Shown here one piece after another: positions 24,070 to 35,317 of a stretch of 64,000 nucleotides of DNA; within the stretch, counting starts at the first letter, position 1; the number at the start of each line of letters is the position of its first letter. Origin of the DNA: Phoronis australis. Taxonomy: Eukaryota; Phoronida; Phoronidae. The DNA is taken from the NCBI GenBank assembly GCA_002633005.1, contig NMRA01000532.1:124170-188169 (forward strand). Reading direction: 5' to 3'. The position numbers and the translations under genes were made by a program. Under the pieces are notes generated by a model that was given only the letters and a program-made list of their open reading frames with translations, did no database searches and was not told where the DNA came from.

Positions 24070-24145
24070 TCAGCCGCTCAGTGATGCAGTGGTAGAGTCG
24101 ACGGACCTAAACTCTTTCCGACCTGGCTTGAAACCTGCCTCGGTT
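24070..24145 (+). repeat. tRNA-like SINE head
   Basis: Sequence gctcagtgatgcagtggtag resembles a tRNA A-box region, followed about 45 bp later by ctggcttgaaacctgcc, a degenerate B box. No cloverleaf good enough for a functional tRNA. The paralogous copy is at about 41,335-41,408. Confidence 0.35.
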
Positions 24146-24698
24146 TCCCGCCAAAATGTTATTCAACGGTGTTAAGTAACTAAATGGGTTATTAAATGGT
24201 TATATTGGCCATTCGAAGCTGATATTGTGGTATAAAAACTGGTATCTCTATTGCTATCAATGCCCTTGAAGATATTTGAATGCGTCATTTATGTGCAAAC
24301 TCTGAATTGATTGAATTTACTTCAAATATACGGCAAATGTATCGGCCCTTTCAGGCCTTTCAATTTGAGACGCTTCTGACAATTTTGAATATTGATTTTT
24401 CTTCAGTGCCTAGGCAGACTTGCACAAATATTTGCATATCAATTTCACAATCTGTGGCCGAAGGAAAGACAGTGTTCTTGAATTTTCAATTTTATGTTAA
24501 GACCGCAGGGACGTCGGGCAATATCACATGTATCACATTATCACCTGCTGGAATTAACACCATAATTAGATGTTAAAGAACAGTGTGAATGTGATTCAAT
24601 ATGACTTTCCAGCTTCCGTTTCAGGAACAACTCAATTTCCGGAATCAGGGAATAAATTAGCATTTTGACTGTATTTTCAGGAGCAAAACAGTATTTTT

Positions 24699-24842
24699 CA
24701 TGGGCGGCGCAGCACTAAAAAGTGGCAGGGGGCTAAAGCCCCTCAGCCCCCCTGTGGTTCACCGTCTAAAGACCATGTGCGGCGTAGCACTGAAAAAATT
24801 GGGGGTTACATCCCCCCAGCCCCCTATGGTTCACCGCCCATG
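24699..24842. mobile_element. Small inverted-end repeat (catgggcggcg family), copy 1
   Basis: The element begins catgggcggcg and ends ccgcccatg. Inside are two diverged halves, each with a ggggctaaagcccc-like stem. Another copy of the family, in opposite orientation, lies at 60,078-60,223, outside the duplicated block, so it is a genuine dispersed family. Confidence 0.6.
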
Positions 24843-26290
24843 TTTTAGAATCGAACCCACTACCTCTGCAGTCACAAAATAACGCCCTACACTTGTTAAA
24901 TGACCAAGAATTTTCTGAATATTTAAACGGTAGCAATACTTGCTAGCATTTTAGTGAATGTCTGGCCGACCACAGCGAGAAATGGCGAGTTGTAATGAAA
25001 TCACAAAAACGCAGTGACTTTGTTGTTTTACATCTCTACCAGCAATCTTTGACACTTAAAATAATTATGAAAATGCGCTTTCCTGCCAAAATATGATGTC
25101 CTTTTATTGGTGAAAGGAGCATTATATTCTAAAAACGTTGTTTTATTAAATTCAGTCTCACCGTGGGATCAAACGCCGCTGAGCTAACTCACTCTCATTA
25201 AACATCAAAGTATTTCAAGCATACACAACACAGACATCATTGATTTCATAAAATGTTTGTCAGACAGCAACATTGGATTTTGTTATTTCACAGCTCTAGT
25301 CAAATCTAATTATCTCGAGAAATGTATGCCACCCAACACTATTCGTAAAATACATATTTTCCGCACAGCTGATAGTCTCCCGTTGCGAGATAAACAAAAA
25401 GTTCTTTTGAATACGCCGCACTGCGGAATCGAATCCGGTAGCTCCGCAGTCGCTGATCAATATCCAATGCTGAACAAAGTAATTTACTATTATTTTATAG
25501 GCAATAACAACAGCGAGAAATGGCGATCTATAATAAATTTACAAAAAACCAATGGATGTTGTCTGCTAATAACTTCAGGAAATCTCTGCTGCCCAAGAGT
25601 AATAGTAAAATTGTATATTTTGGTGGTAAAAGCGATGATTTTCCCTTAAAGATTTAAAGAGAAATTATTGGCAAAAACGTATTTTTTCTAAAATAAACCG
25701 CACAATGGAATCAAACCATGCATTGTACCGATGACCTAATTCCCACGCTGGTAATTTTCAAGTATTTTTAAGTTTACTGAAATGGTAGCGACACCGGCAA
25801 TAACTTCAGCGAATGTCTGGTAGAAATGGTAATTTGTAATAAATTCAAAAAACATAATTGATTTTGATGCCTCAGAGCTTTGGCCAATGGTAGTGATTTA
25901 TATATGCCGCCCAACAATAACTGTAGAAAAGTTTTTTTCGGTGGCAAAACAAACAGTGTGTCTTTAAGTGTTAAAGAGTAGCAGCGGCCATAGCCTAATG
26001 CTGTACAGCTGAGCTATTAAAGATTTATAAAATGACGAAGGATGCTAGGCCAACGATACCGGCATTGATTTCGCCGAATGTCCGGCAGACAACAACGTGA
26101 AATTGTATTTTGTAATTTAGTAACAAGAACGCAACGGATTTTGTTGCGTCATAAGTTTGGCCTCGGCAAAAAGCTTTAAAGAATTCTCTCCCATCCAACA
26201 GTAATACAAAAGTGCGTTTTTTGTGGTAAAACCGCTGTCAGTTCCCACGACCTCAAAGCCGCTGAAACATAGCTAAGTTGGAAATCGATT
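24843..26290. repeat. Tandem array of diverged tRNA-like (minus-strand) repeat units
   Basis: About four to five diverged units of roughly 270-380 bp. Each contains an antisense B-box-like block (ggaatcgaatccggtagctc, or atcgaacccactacctctgc), then a cagcgaatgtctggc-type block, a gcgagaaatggcgat block and a cacccaacaataattgtaaaa-like block. Read on the minus strand these look like tRNA-derived SINE units arranged head to tail. Related arrays are at 43,015-44,110 (duplicated) and 52,310-53,230 (separate). Confidence 0.5.
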
Positions 26291-26815
26291 TAATTGTCTG
26301 ATTTTTCAAGTACTTGAGGGTGATTCTCGTATCCACTGTCCTCTCTTTCTGCATAGTAATTTTTCATTTTTCGCTCAAAATCATCCTAGTCTTCCGATCT
26401 GATGTGTTCTGCCTTTGCAACTAACTGTCAAGTGATTAAACGCCTTTCAAACATGACATCATATGGCGGAAAACTTGGAAAATTTTTTTTTTTCAAAATT
26501 GATAAATTCGCAACCATTGCCATAAACGTACTTAACGAGCTGGATGAAACCTCAAAAACTAAGGAAAATTCATGGTGGGAACTCTTTTAGGTAATCGACA
26601 TCGATTATCCAAGAGGTACGTCACTCAAGATGCCATGTTTAAACAATTTTAACGATTTTACTATCATGTATTAAAGAAAGTTCTTAACGAGTAAAACTTA
26701 ATGAGCAACGACGACTCATGGATTAAGCTTCATCATTACGAACGGACAAAGCACACACTAACATCTACACTAGTTGCACCGAGAGGTGGCTCTTTTTAGG
26801 AGTTACGAAAAAATA

Positions 26816-28018
26816 ATGAAGAATAAGGAAGACATTTTGTCCGAGTTCTGCTGCACAACCTCCTGCCATGGGGCGTCTCAACTATTGAATGATAAATATG
26901 GCAAAATATTACGGATTGGAATGGTAAGTTGCACGTTTTTGTGTAATCTGACTTTTACCTTTAGCGATTATCATGATCGGTTAATTGATGAGTAGATGAG
27001 GGACATTATTAATCACCCAATTGAATTATTAGATGCAGAAATTATATATCACAACTTATAGAACTTTCTGTAAGAATTTCCTCGACTTTTCTGAGCAGCC
27101 TGGCTCCTACTAATCTAAACTCTGCAGTGTATGAGCACTCGTTCAAGACAGCATACATGGTGGTTCTGGAGAAAAAGAGATCTGGTTTAGGTTGGTATCA
27201 GATTATTGGGTGAAAACCAGGAAACCCGGTTTGAATAGATCTGGAAGTTTTCTATTTAAATTATATGAGTCACGGGCCCGGGGTCTAAAGGTGTTGTCTT
27301 TGAACATTAGGATACAGCGACGTAGTATTCACTGGAATCAATCTGTCAGTTTATTACAAACAGCCAGGCGCCGCCGCCACGTCGAGAAAACTAAACCACA
27401 CTAACGTTCAGCAGTTGAGATTTTCCATTTTCGCACTAAATTATTTGGAAATAAACCGTATTGTTAAACATCGTTCAGTCAAGGACATTATTTTGTCATT
27501 GAATCTCTGACAATCCATCCCCAAGATGCCATGTGTTCCCTCATAATCAACTCGACGACCTCGTTTTGGTGCCAACTGCTAACGATAAACTCGTCACGTA
27601 TGCCAATGCCCTCGATAAATCCTTAGGTGTACCATGGCAAACGGGATGGATCATCTCCAATAACAATGTTACAGTTTGAAGTTCGGCATGAGCTAATTAG
27701 AGATGAGTAAAACTTGATTCCGCCTTACAGGTGATGTTACTTCTCGCCAGTCTCACGACAGCAGCAGTCAATGTGGTGTTGTCTGATCACAAATTACTAC
27801 ACATACCCATTCCACCAAACCGTGGAGAAAACATTCACAGCAAACAGGCCCTTCCCAAGTGTTTCAGTTTGTAATATGGCTGCAGGCACGACGAGTCAGA
27901 TCGAACAGCTTTACATGAATCTATTATCTTCAAGAAAATGTCTATCATATGACTTCAGAAAATATCATGAAAAAATAAGAAATATGGAGGCTATCCACTC
28001 GTTTTCGATAACGTTGAC
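26816..28018 (+). pseudogene. Truncated DEG/ENaC gene copy C (B/D type)
   Basis: Exon 1 (26,816-26,923) is intact, with the HG motif (TTSCHG) and donor gtaagt, and is nearly identical to that of gene D. Exon 2 starts at 27,731 after cgccttacag, but an extra G near 27,785 shifts the frame, leading to a stop shortly before the FPSVSVCN region. A later single-A loss near 27,975 shifts it back. Homology ends at about 28,014-28,020, roughly 95 codons into exon 2, where sequence jumps into the intron of gene A. The last part resembles gene B more than gene D, suggesting gene conversion. Exon 1 could still be spliced to the intact A' exon 2 at 28,563. Confidence 0.88.
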
Positions 28019-28562
28019 GGATTTTGACTTGTTTTCGTCAGTGATATGGTTTGCTATGTTATTTGTCTAAATTACGGCTGCAGGCCTTGCAGTTTTTGTC
28101 TAAGAACCTTGGCAGAGGGACCCAATCAATCATCGTTCAAACGCAAATTGAGCACGAGGCTCGGCAACGTCAGAAAAACTATTGCAGTACGGTACATTTC
28201 AGAGGTGGCATATTTAAATTTGTTCGCATCAATTGATAGGAAAGTTGGAGTTTGTTGGAATTAACCTGTATTGTTATTAACCCTAAATTAGTATTTCATT
28301 ATTTCGCAAACAACCGGTCACCGGTCACAAGTTCATTGAACCGTTCAAACACTATTCATAGTGAGTACGACAGTAGTTTGCGTAATTACTGTGGTGCCTG
28401 TTGCCTCCGATAATCTTGACTAATGTCATCCGTTACGGTACCATCAACAAATCCTTTGGTGTAGAATCAGCCACTGTGAACACAACCATCCCCAGAAACT
28501 TTATTCAAGTTTGAAGTTATCAAATTTTGCTTGACTTAAACTTGACCTACTCATCATTCTAG

Positions 28563-29933
28563 GTAGTACTGCTAGTCGGAAGTCTCACGACAGCAGCAGC
28601 CAATGTGGTGTTGTCTATCAGAAACTACTATAGATATCCATATCACCAGACGGTGGCGAAGATATACACAGCTGACAAGCCGTTCCCCAGTGTCTCAGTT
28701 TGTAATATGGAGGCCGTCACATCGAGCCAGGCTCATAATGTTTTCATGCAACTTATACCTGTCTTCAGAAATTGTCTATCAGATGACATTGTCAGGTATA
28801 CCGAAAAAAACAAGAAATATGGAGGCTTTCCTATGTTTTACGATAACGTTGACACGATTGGTGACTACACGTGGAAACTGGAGGATATCGTAATTGATTG
28901 TAAGTACGACAGCAAGAAGTGCAACGACAGCAAAATAACCGAGTTTTTAAATTCCTATTACGGACGATGTTTCACGTTTAGCATGGACGACAATGCTATG
29001 AAAAAAATTGGCGACGAGAACGGACTATCGCTTATCCTATTTTCGTATTCTCCAAGTTTACAACAACAGACAAACATGGCGTCCAAGTATTCCACTTTGA
29101 CAGATCTTAATTCTCACGGTCTCAGAGTAATTGTGCATAATAAAGGAGAGTTTATAAATCCGTCGGTAAATTCCATCAAAATAGCGCCAGGATTCTCCAC
29201 GTCCATTGCGGTTCACCCGTTGAAAACAAGGCGACTTGGTCCTCCGTTTAAGTCTAATTGCACCGATAACAGTGGGAATTCGAAAGCAAATTGTCTACGT
29301 GCTTGTGAACAGTCTCATGTAGTCGATAGATGTCACTGCAAAGATTCAGACCTGCCGATACACCGGCATTCTCTAGTGTCATTCTGTGGTAATATTACGG
29401 CTATTGTCAATTGCACTTACGAAAGATGGTCAAACCAAGTTGACTGTATGTTGAAAGCAAAGAACGAATTCCAACTAAAGTATTACCAGCACTGCGACTG
29501 TCAGGAAACTTGCGAAGAGTACAGTTTTAAGTTAAGTCAGTCTGCGTTTATTTGGCCCAATAACTATGCCCCAGCTGCATTTTACAGGCAATATGTCAAG
29601 AACAAGACTTCGTCTATCGCCTTCAAGGAAATGTCGAAATACAATATGGACTTTATGTTGAGCAAAAAGTTAATCAACCAACACTTTGCGCAGGTGAACG
29701 TTTTCTTCAATAACGACGAAGTCGAAGAGATTACCGAGACAGCTAAGTATCCCAATTGGACATGGAGCTTGCTGTCCGAAATTGGAGGCCATTTGGGCTT
29801 TTGGTGCGGCGTTTCTATTCTGACACTAACCGATGCCGTATTTTTCGGATTGAAAGTCATTCTCCATGGGCGAAAATCACGTGGAGTCACTAGCGATTTC
29901 AGTGTAAGACAAGTCAAGAACGATGAAAAATGA
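28563..29933 (+). CDS. DEG/ENaC channel, A-type exon 2 copy (A') lacking its own exon 1
   Basis: An uninterrupted exon of 457 codons including the stop, starting after acceptor cattctag (ends 28,562), in the same phase as gene A. It encodes TM1 (VVLLVGSL onward), FPSVSVCN, the Cys-rich extracellular domain, and TM2 with GVS at exon residues 416-418. By manual comparison it differs from gene A at about 22 residues, including two Cys-region changes (NCLLACKQ to NCLRACEQ). The A-type exon 1 is missing because the duplication began inside gene A's intron. The nearest upstream first exon is that of copy C, compatible in phase. If exon 1 of C (26,816-26,923) splices here, skipping the broken C exon 2, a 492-residue chimera results. 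Otherwise it is a silent but intact exon. Confidence 0.8.
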   Translation, partial: VVLLVGSLTTAAANVVLSIRNYYRYPYHQTVAKIYTADKPFPSVSVCNMEAVTSSQAHNVFMQLIPVFRNCLSDDIVRYTEKNKKYGGFPMFYDNVDTIGDYTWKLEDIVIDCKYDSKKCNDSKITEFLNSYYGRCFTFSMDDNAMKKIGDENGLSLILFSYSPSLQQQTNMASKYSTLTDLNSHGLRVIVHNKGEFINPSVNSIKIAPGFSTSIAVHPLKTRRLGPPFKSNCTDNSGNSKANCLRACEQSHVVDRCHCKDSDLPIHRHSLVSFCGNITAIVNCTYERWSNQVDCMLKAKNEFQLKYYQHCDCQETCEEYSFKLSQSAFIWPNNYAPAAFYRQYVKNKTSSIAFKEMSKYNMDFMLSKKLINQHFAQVNVFFNNDEVEEITETAKYPNWTWSLLSEIGGHLGFWCGVSILTLTDAVFFGLKVILHGRKSRGVTSDFSVRQVKNDEK

Positions 29934-30059
29934 CGCTATGAATCTAATTCACCTACATGTTATGTGTTCATACCATTTATATTCATGTAGAAATGTAGGA
30001 CGACATGTACATGTACTGTGGATGTGGCGAAGAGGCTAGCGTATAATACTAATGCATGC

Positions 30060-30312
30060 ACGCACACAGGGGGCTCGGGGGCTCGAACAAGCTCCCTATT
30101 TGGCGAAGCGGGCAAAAAAATCCTCTTCAAAGAAATAGGAATTCCCAAAAAGTAGAAAACTGGAGAAAAATTCCACTAAAAAGGCAGGAACTACCAAATA
30201 TCGATGAAAGCACAACTCATAGCTGTGAAAGTACCCAGTGAATCGTCTTTTTAAGCAAAAGGTCCACTCTCAAATTCGAGCCCCCCGATTTTTAGGCTGG
30301 GTGCGCCCATTC
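30060..30312. repeat. Duplicate of the G/C-ended MITE-like repeat
   Basis: Same sequence as 12,105-12,357, downstream of A' as the other is downstream of A. The inverted ends are slightly clearer here (gcacacagggggctcggggg against ccgatttttaggctgggtgc). Confidence 0.35.
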
Positions 30313-31207
30313 AGTGTTGCAAGTCACATAGTTAGCTAGCTAAGCTATTACACGTATTCAGAGGCCGCGAACACGAGGTGTGTTGTTCAGTGACCACATG
30401 GGTATCCCACTAAAAACAACATGGCATCTTTCTAGCAAGTTGAACTCGTTCCACATACTGTTTGACATTTTCAAACAGCTAACTCACGCAGTTACTGATG
30501 GCTAAAAGGGCATACCAATGACATGGCCCATGGGAGAGAGAGAAATCTCATTAATATTGCTAGAATACGCTATACATATAAATATATAACGGAATTTTCG
30601 TACAAGCAGCAGGTATTAAAACGAAGCTTGTTCTAGACATATCCGTACGTTATTTAGTTATGTTTGTTGTCAGATGTAGCTTAATTTACATGTGTCACGT
30701 GATATATTAGCGAGTTTTTGTTACCATTTTCCTCTGGTGATGGCAAGTTGCTGTCTAATAAACAGGGTGTTTAATTGCGGTTGTTGTCGTGCTTATGTGA
30801 ACTCTTGGACACTCGCTCCCCACTATTGAACCGGACGATCGGAGAGATTTCCGTACGTACTTGCAAGCGGTGAGAACAAGCCCGGATGCTCGGGGGAGAG
30901 ACAGAGCAACAAATGAAGACGCTCCCTCCCTGCCTGGTACACAGGCTGAAAGTAAACAACGTCCTTTCGATTGAAGTCACAATGCTGTGTCGTGCGCTCA
31001 CGCCGACTTCTTGGTGCTTTTCGGCATGTGCGTTATCAGCACGAAAAGGCTCTGCTAAACCTATACGATTGCGTGGGTTGTTTTTGTTGAAATTTCTTTT
31101 CACGGTCACTGCAAGGCGAGTGCACATGGTGTACAATTCCATTAAGTAAACGATATCGATTCTCCAAGAGGTACGCCACTTAAAATGCCATGCTTAAACG
31201 GTTTTAA

Positions 31208-32421
31208 AGGAGAATGCCACCCGATTTAATTAGTCTTTTTTACCGACTTTTAAGTCGGTAAAAAAGACTAATTAAAATCGGTCTATATCCACATCGGCTC
31301 TTATACGGACGACGTCACCTTGCCGAGAGGTGTCGCGTTAACCTTTGAGGAAGGTGAGAACGACGCTAGCGGCGTCAGTGGTTCATATGCAGAGTGAATG
31401 CCGCTATGTTGCGGTGCATCGTTTTCGCTTGTCCGAACTAAGCAGCTGCGAGGAAAGCGGGTAAATCGTTTTTTTTTACTTCCTCGAGAGTCCGAAATGC
31501 TTAGGAAGTGGCTCATGGTAGTGAAGAATGAAATGTACGCTGTAAATAGCACGTATGAGGCCGTGAAACATTCTCTGTGTGTGTGGCCTGCAGACGTCGA
31601 CAGTGCCTGACGAATGCCGGCTTACCAAATAACTCCATACGTTCCGTTGTATGAGCTTGTTTACGGCGCCTCTCTAGTACTTCTTCATCACTGTATTCCT
31701 GTTCGAATTGATAGCGTGTAAAACTTAACGATCCACCTGCGAAGTCGGGACTGATGATCGAGCTCTAGCTCGTCCTAAGTCGGGATTGCGAGTTGCCATG
31801 TTGGCGTTTTACTGAGCGTTGTGTTTCAAAATGAATTATTCTCACCCTAACCAATACTTATAGAAAACTGAAACAAAGTCTGTCTCATTAGATGCAATTT
31901 GTAATGCCTTTGGAGTGTTCATGAGTGCTAATGATTTGAGAAGCCAGCAATGAATAAATCACTGCGTTACCGGCTTTAGGTGCAATAAAACTAATTGACG
32001 GGACACCGAGGCCGTGTGACCTCATGCTAATTTAGTGTTTACTGGCAGAAACTGTTTTGAAACAACTCGATTTCCATCCCACGACCAGGTGTTAGGGAAA
32101 TCTTTATTTACATTTACATTACACAAAGAATGATTGTCAATGTACAACTTCTGCCCTGACGGCCTGCTGTCAGTGAAAGCGGAGCCGGAATTCGCGGCCC
32201 CCGACGAGTAAATAGATTTGCAGTTTCACCAACATAATCACGTGAAAATTACTTTGGCTCACTAGTATGGTATTTTCTTGACTGGAATTTTAGTTTCCAC
32301 TGAGCTTTGGCTGGTTTATGGTCGTCATGTTTGATCAGTTTCCGAGCCACTGGCCGGGATAACCAGTCAATCCGGCGGTCTGCGACAGGCCTGAACGGGC
32401 TCCGAGCCACTGGCCAGGATA
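31208..32421 (+). mobile_element. Kolobok-like THAP transposon E4, 3'-truncated
   Basis: An intact left end AGGAGAATGCCACCC follows TTAA (31,204-31,207), at the position where gene B's upstream block has ttTTAAcgat. Coding remnant at about 31,398-31,608 (FFLLPRESEMLRKWLMVV) is a diverged THAP core. The element stops at ggataacaa near 32,421, about 500 bp short of the right end seen in E1. It then joins sequence equivalent to about 16,388. The equivalents of gene B and its 3' flank are absent, so a deletion removed the element's right end together with the gene. Confidence 0.65.
31225..31276. repeat. Perfect 25-bp hairpin near the transposon's left end
   Basis: Arms 31,225-31,249 and 31,252-31,276 are perfectly complementary, with a 2-nt TT loop. 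The core is accgactt/aagtcggt. In E1 and E2 the same place shows only one arm and a short join (accgtcttaatcgg), so the hairpin is probably ancestral and collapsed in the others. Confidence 0.85.
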
Positions 32422-33535
32422 ACAAAAATGTAAATGCCACATTTTGTGCATTCAATGACCCCTAATTTTGCCGCTGGAGCCTTAGAACGAAATTGGTCAT
32501 ATTAGCCATCTCCCAAAATTGTATGTTCTCGGCAACGAAAATAAGTAACTTACAAATTAGATTGAAAGTTGTACTTTGGTGGCTGAAATAACCAATATAT
32601 ATTGTAAATAATTGTTTGTTATTTACCGAAATTGAACTTCTTTGTGCTAGACATGGGAGATAATCCAAAGACCCCTTTTCCTTGCTAATTCGAGTGGTTT
32701 ATGTGACCTCTTATTGCCATATTGCACCTTGTAGTTTTATGTAACTTTTTTGAACAGACAGCTAATGACTAAGTCTTGATGACTGACCAAAATTATTGTG
32801 CCTTAATTTACTTTTAGTGAAAATTGTCTTGGACAACTGTCGATTTTGGATATGAGGAGCAGAATTTACAGACAAATTGAACGACATTTTGAACAAAAAT
32901 ATCTGCTTTAAATTGTTATGAAAATAAAATGTATGGTCTTTCAAATGTAAACAAGTTGTTTTCTGGAAGCATTACGCGATCAATATCAAAACTGAACCCG
33001 ATGACTTTTGTCTAGTGAGTCAGTTGACATTAGGTTGAGGATATACATGTATAAAAAATTGAACATGTAAACTTTTGTTTTCTTTCATTATCATTTACTT
33101 GACATTTTCAGATCAACTAAATGAAAACAAATCCATTTGATGTTGGAATTTGTGAGAAATGTTATTTGTAAAAACTGGTTTTGTTCTTAAAGACAAAATG
33201 AAGAACGAAGATCATTTATGCTCGTTTAGAGAATTTTCATCAAACAAGTGCGATCATAAATGCTTTGTTTCTTCAGTCAACCATGCTAAAGACACTTCAG
33301 AACTTCTGAGATGATGTAAAGTACCGCAAAAATCGAGGCCAGTGGCAGAGTATGGGCTCGTACTAGCCAGGATAGCCACATGTAAATATGTGACTGAGCA
33401 GGACCAGTCGTGGAGTCAGGAGACTACAATTCGTAGCAACTTGCGGGGACATTACGATATGAACGAAAAATTACAATGAGTTTTGACCGAGTCGAAGATT
33501 TTCTTGCACTGAACACAGAGCCATAACCCTCTTAA
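32422..33535. other. Duplicated spacer, no gene
   Basis: Collinear with 16,388-17,486. No coding frame. Several small indels separate the copies. Confidence 0.5.
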
Positions 33536-35313
33536 AGTAGAATGCCACCCGATATAATTAGTCTTTTTACCGTCTTAATCGGTCTTCATCCACATGGCCT
33601 CTTATACGGTCGACTTTATCTTGCCGTTAACCCGTGAGGAAGGTGAGAAACGACGCAGCGACGTCAGTGGTTTGTCTGCATAGTTAATGCCGCTATATTG
33701 TGGTGCATCGTTCCCCGCTTGTCTGATTTATGAAGCTGCGAAGAAAGCGGGTATATCGTTTTTTCGACTTCCTCGAGAGCCCGAAATGCTTAGGAAGTGG
33801 CTCGCGGTATTAAAGAATGAAAGGTACGCTGTTAATAGCAAGTATGAGTACCTGAAACATCTCCGTGTCTGTGGCCGGCATTTCGTCGACAGTGATTTCT
33901 CTGAAGAATTCCAGCTTACCAAAGAACTATCCATACGTTCCGTTGTCTGTGCATGTTCACGGCGCCTCTCTAATATTTCTATATCAGTGTATTCCGGTTC
34001 GAACTGATAGCCTGTGAAACCTAACAATCCGACCTGTGATGTCTTCGTCGGATGAGCTCGTAACTAAGTCGGGATTGGCGCCGGGCGAGTTGCCAAATGA
34101 ATTATTCTCATCCTAACCAAAGCTTATATAAAACTGAAACAAAGTCTGTCTCATTAGATACAATTTGTAATGCCTATTCAGTATTCGTGAGTGCAAATGT
34201 TGAGAAGCCAGCAATGAATAAAACACTGCGTTACCGGCTTTTGATGCCGGCAATGAATAAAGGTAATTGACCGGGCACGAAGGCCGTGTGAGCGCATGCT
34301 AATTCAGTGTTCGCTAACAGAAAGCTGTTTTGAAACAATTTCTCGATTTTCTGTTATGGTCACATGTTAGGGGAATCTTTATTTAGAAATACAAATACAT
34401 TACTCAAATCATTGTTAATGTACAACCTTTGCCCTGACGGTCTGTGGAAGGGGAAGCCGACTTCGCGGCACCCGACAAGTAAGTATATTTTCAGATTCGT
34501 GGCTAATTCACTTAAATAATTACGTGCACATTATTTCTTTGGCTCACTATTATCAGTGTTGAATTGGGGCGTACGCGAACGTAGGCCTAGCCAACCACCT
34601 TTCAGCATTTGAACGTAGCGCCTACGCACCGTAAGTTACGTTCAGTGCTCCAGGTGATACCGTAGGCTTTCGGCTCCTACTTACCTCTACTTTTACCACT
34701 ACACCACCGACTATTATAGTCTTTTCGTGATTGGAGGTTTAGTTTCCAACTCAATCTGGTTTATGTTCGTGCCAGTCCCGGCTGCCGCGACGGGCCTGAT
34801 CGGGTTACGAGCCACTGGCCGGTTAACAAGCGTTTTGTGTGTTTAGAACTCAAAAAATCACAAGTCTAAACAACATAGGTTCTCTTCTCTGTATTTCACG
34901 GAAGAATACTTCGGATTTCTCTCCGAACAGACCCCAAACTCCTGCTACGGACCTTGGTAAATTGGCATGCCGAACTTTGTAGGCTACGGTGTCTCCAAAT
35001 ACCAATAAATCTGTAACAGCGAAATAAATCAACACGTTTTTATAAGAACTCGGTGTATTCTTAAGGGTTTTACATCGAAATTTCGTGATTTATTGGTGTT
35101 ATACAATGAATTCAAGCGATAATTTGACACCAGTAACCCGTGTTGTAAACTGCTAAACAGACTGCGTGTGAAAGCAATGACGTCATTGGATAATTTCAAC
35201 ACCTACGTGTGCCGTCAGGTGTCAGGTAACGCAACCGAACGTGCCGTTATCGAGTAGAACTACTCGATCTAAATTGATACAAAATAGGTTGTTTTTCTGG
35301 GTGTCATTCTCCT
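33536..35313 (+). mobile_element. Kolobok-like THAP transposon E2
   Basis: The left end follows intact TTAA (33,532-33,535). The right end GTCATTCTCCT is followed by TTAA (35,314-35,317). It is inserted at the same flanking sequence as E1 (gccataaccctc), so the insertion predates the 18-kb duplication. It has the best THAP relic of the family, at 33,687-33,905: MPLYCGASFPACL, ISFFRLPREPEMLRKWLAVL, then VCGRHFVDSDF. This gives the Cys ligands, the conserved Pro after FFRL, the Trp, and the C-x2-H pair. The frame ends after about 106 codons with no transposase. Confidence 0.7.
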
Positions 35314-35317
35314 TTAA

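Noticed and set aside
24070-24145. Functional tRNA gene
   Set aside because: A- and B-box-like blocks exist, but arms do not pair into a cloverleaf and the B box is degenerate. A SINE relic is more likely.
24843-26290. CRISPR-like array, suggested by repeated units
   Set aside because: Units are long, diverged and tRNA-like in a eukaryotic genome, with no short identical repeats separated by unique spacers.
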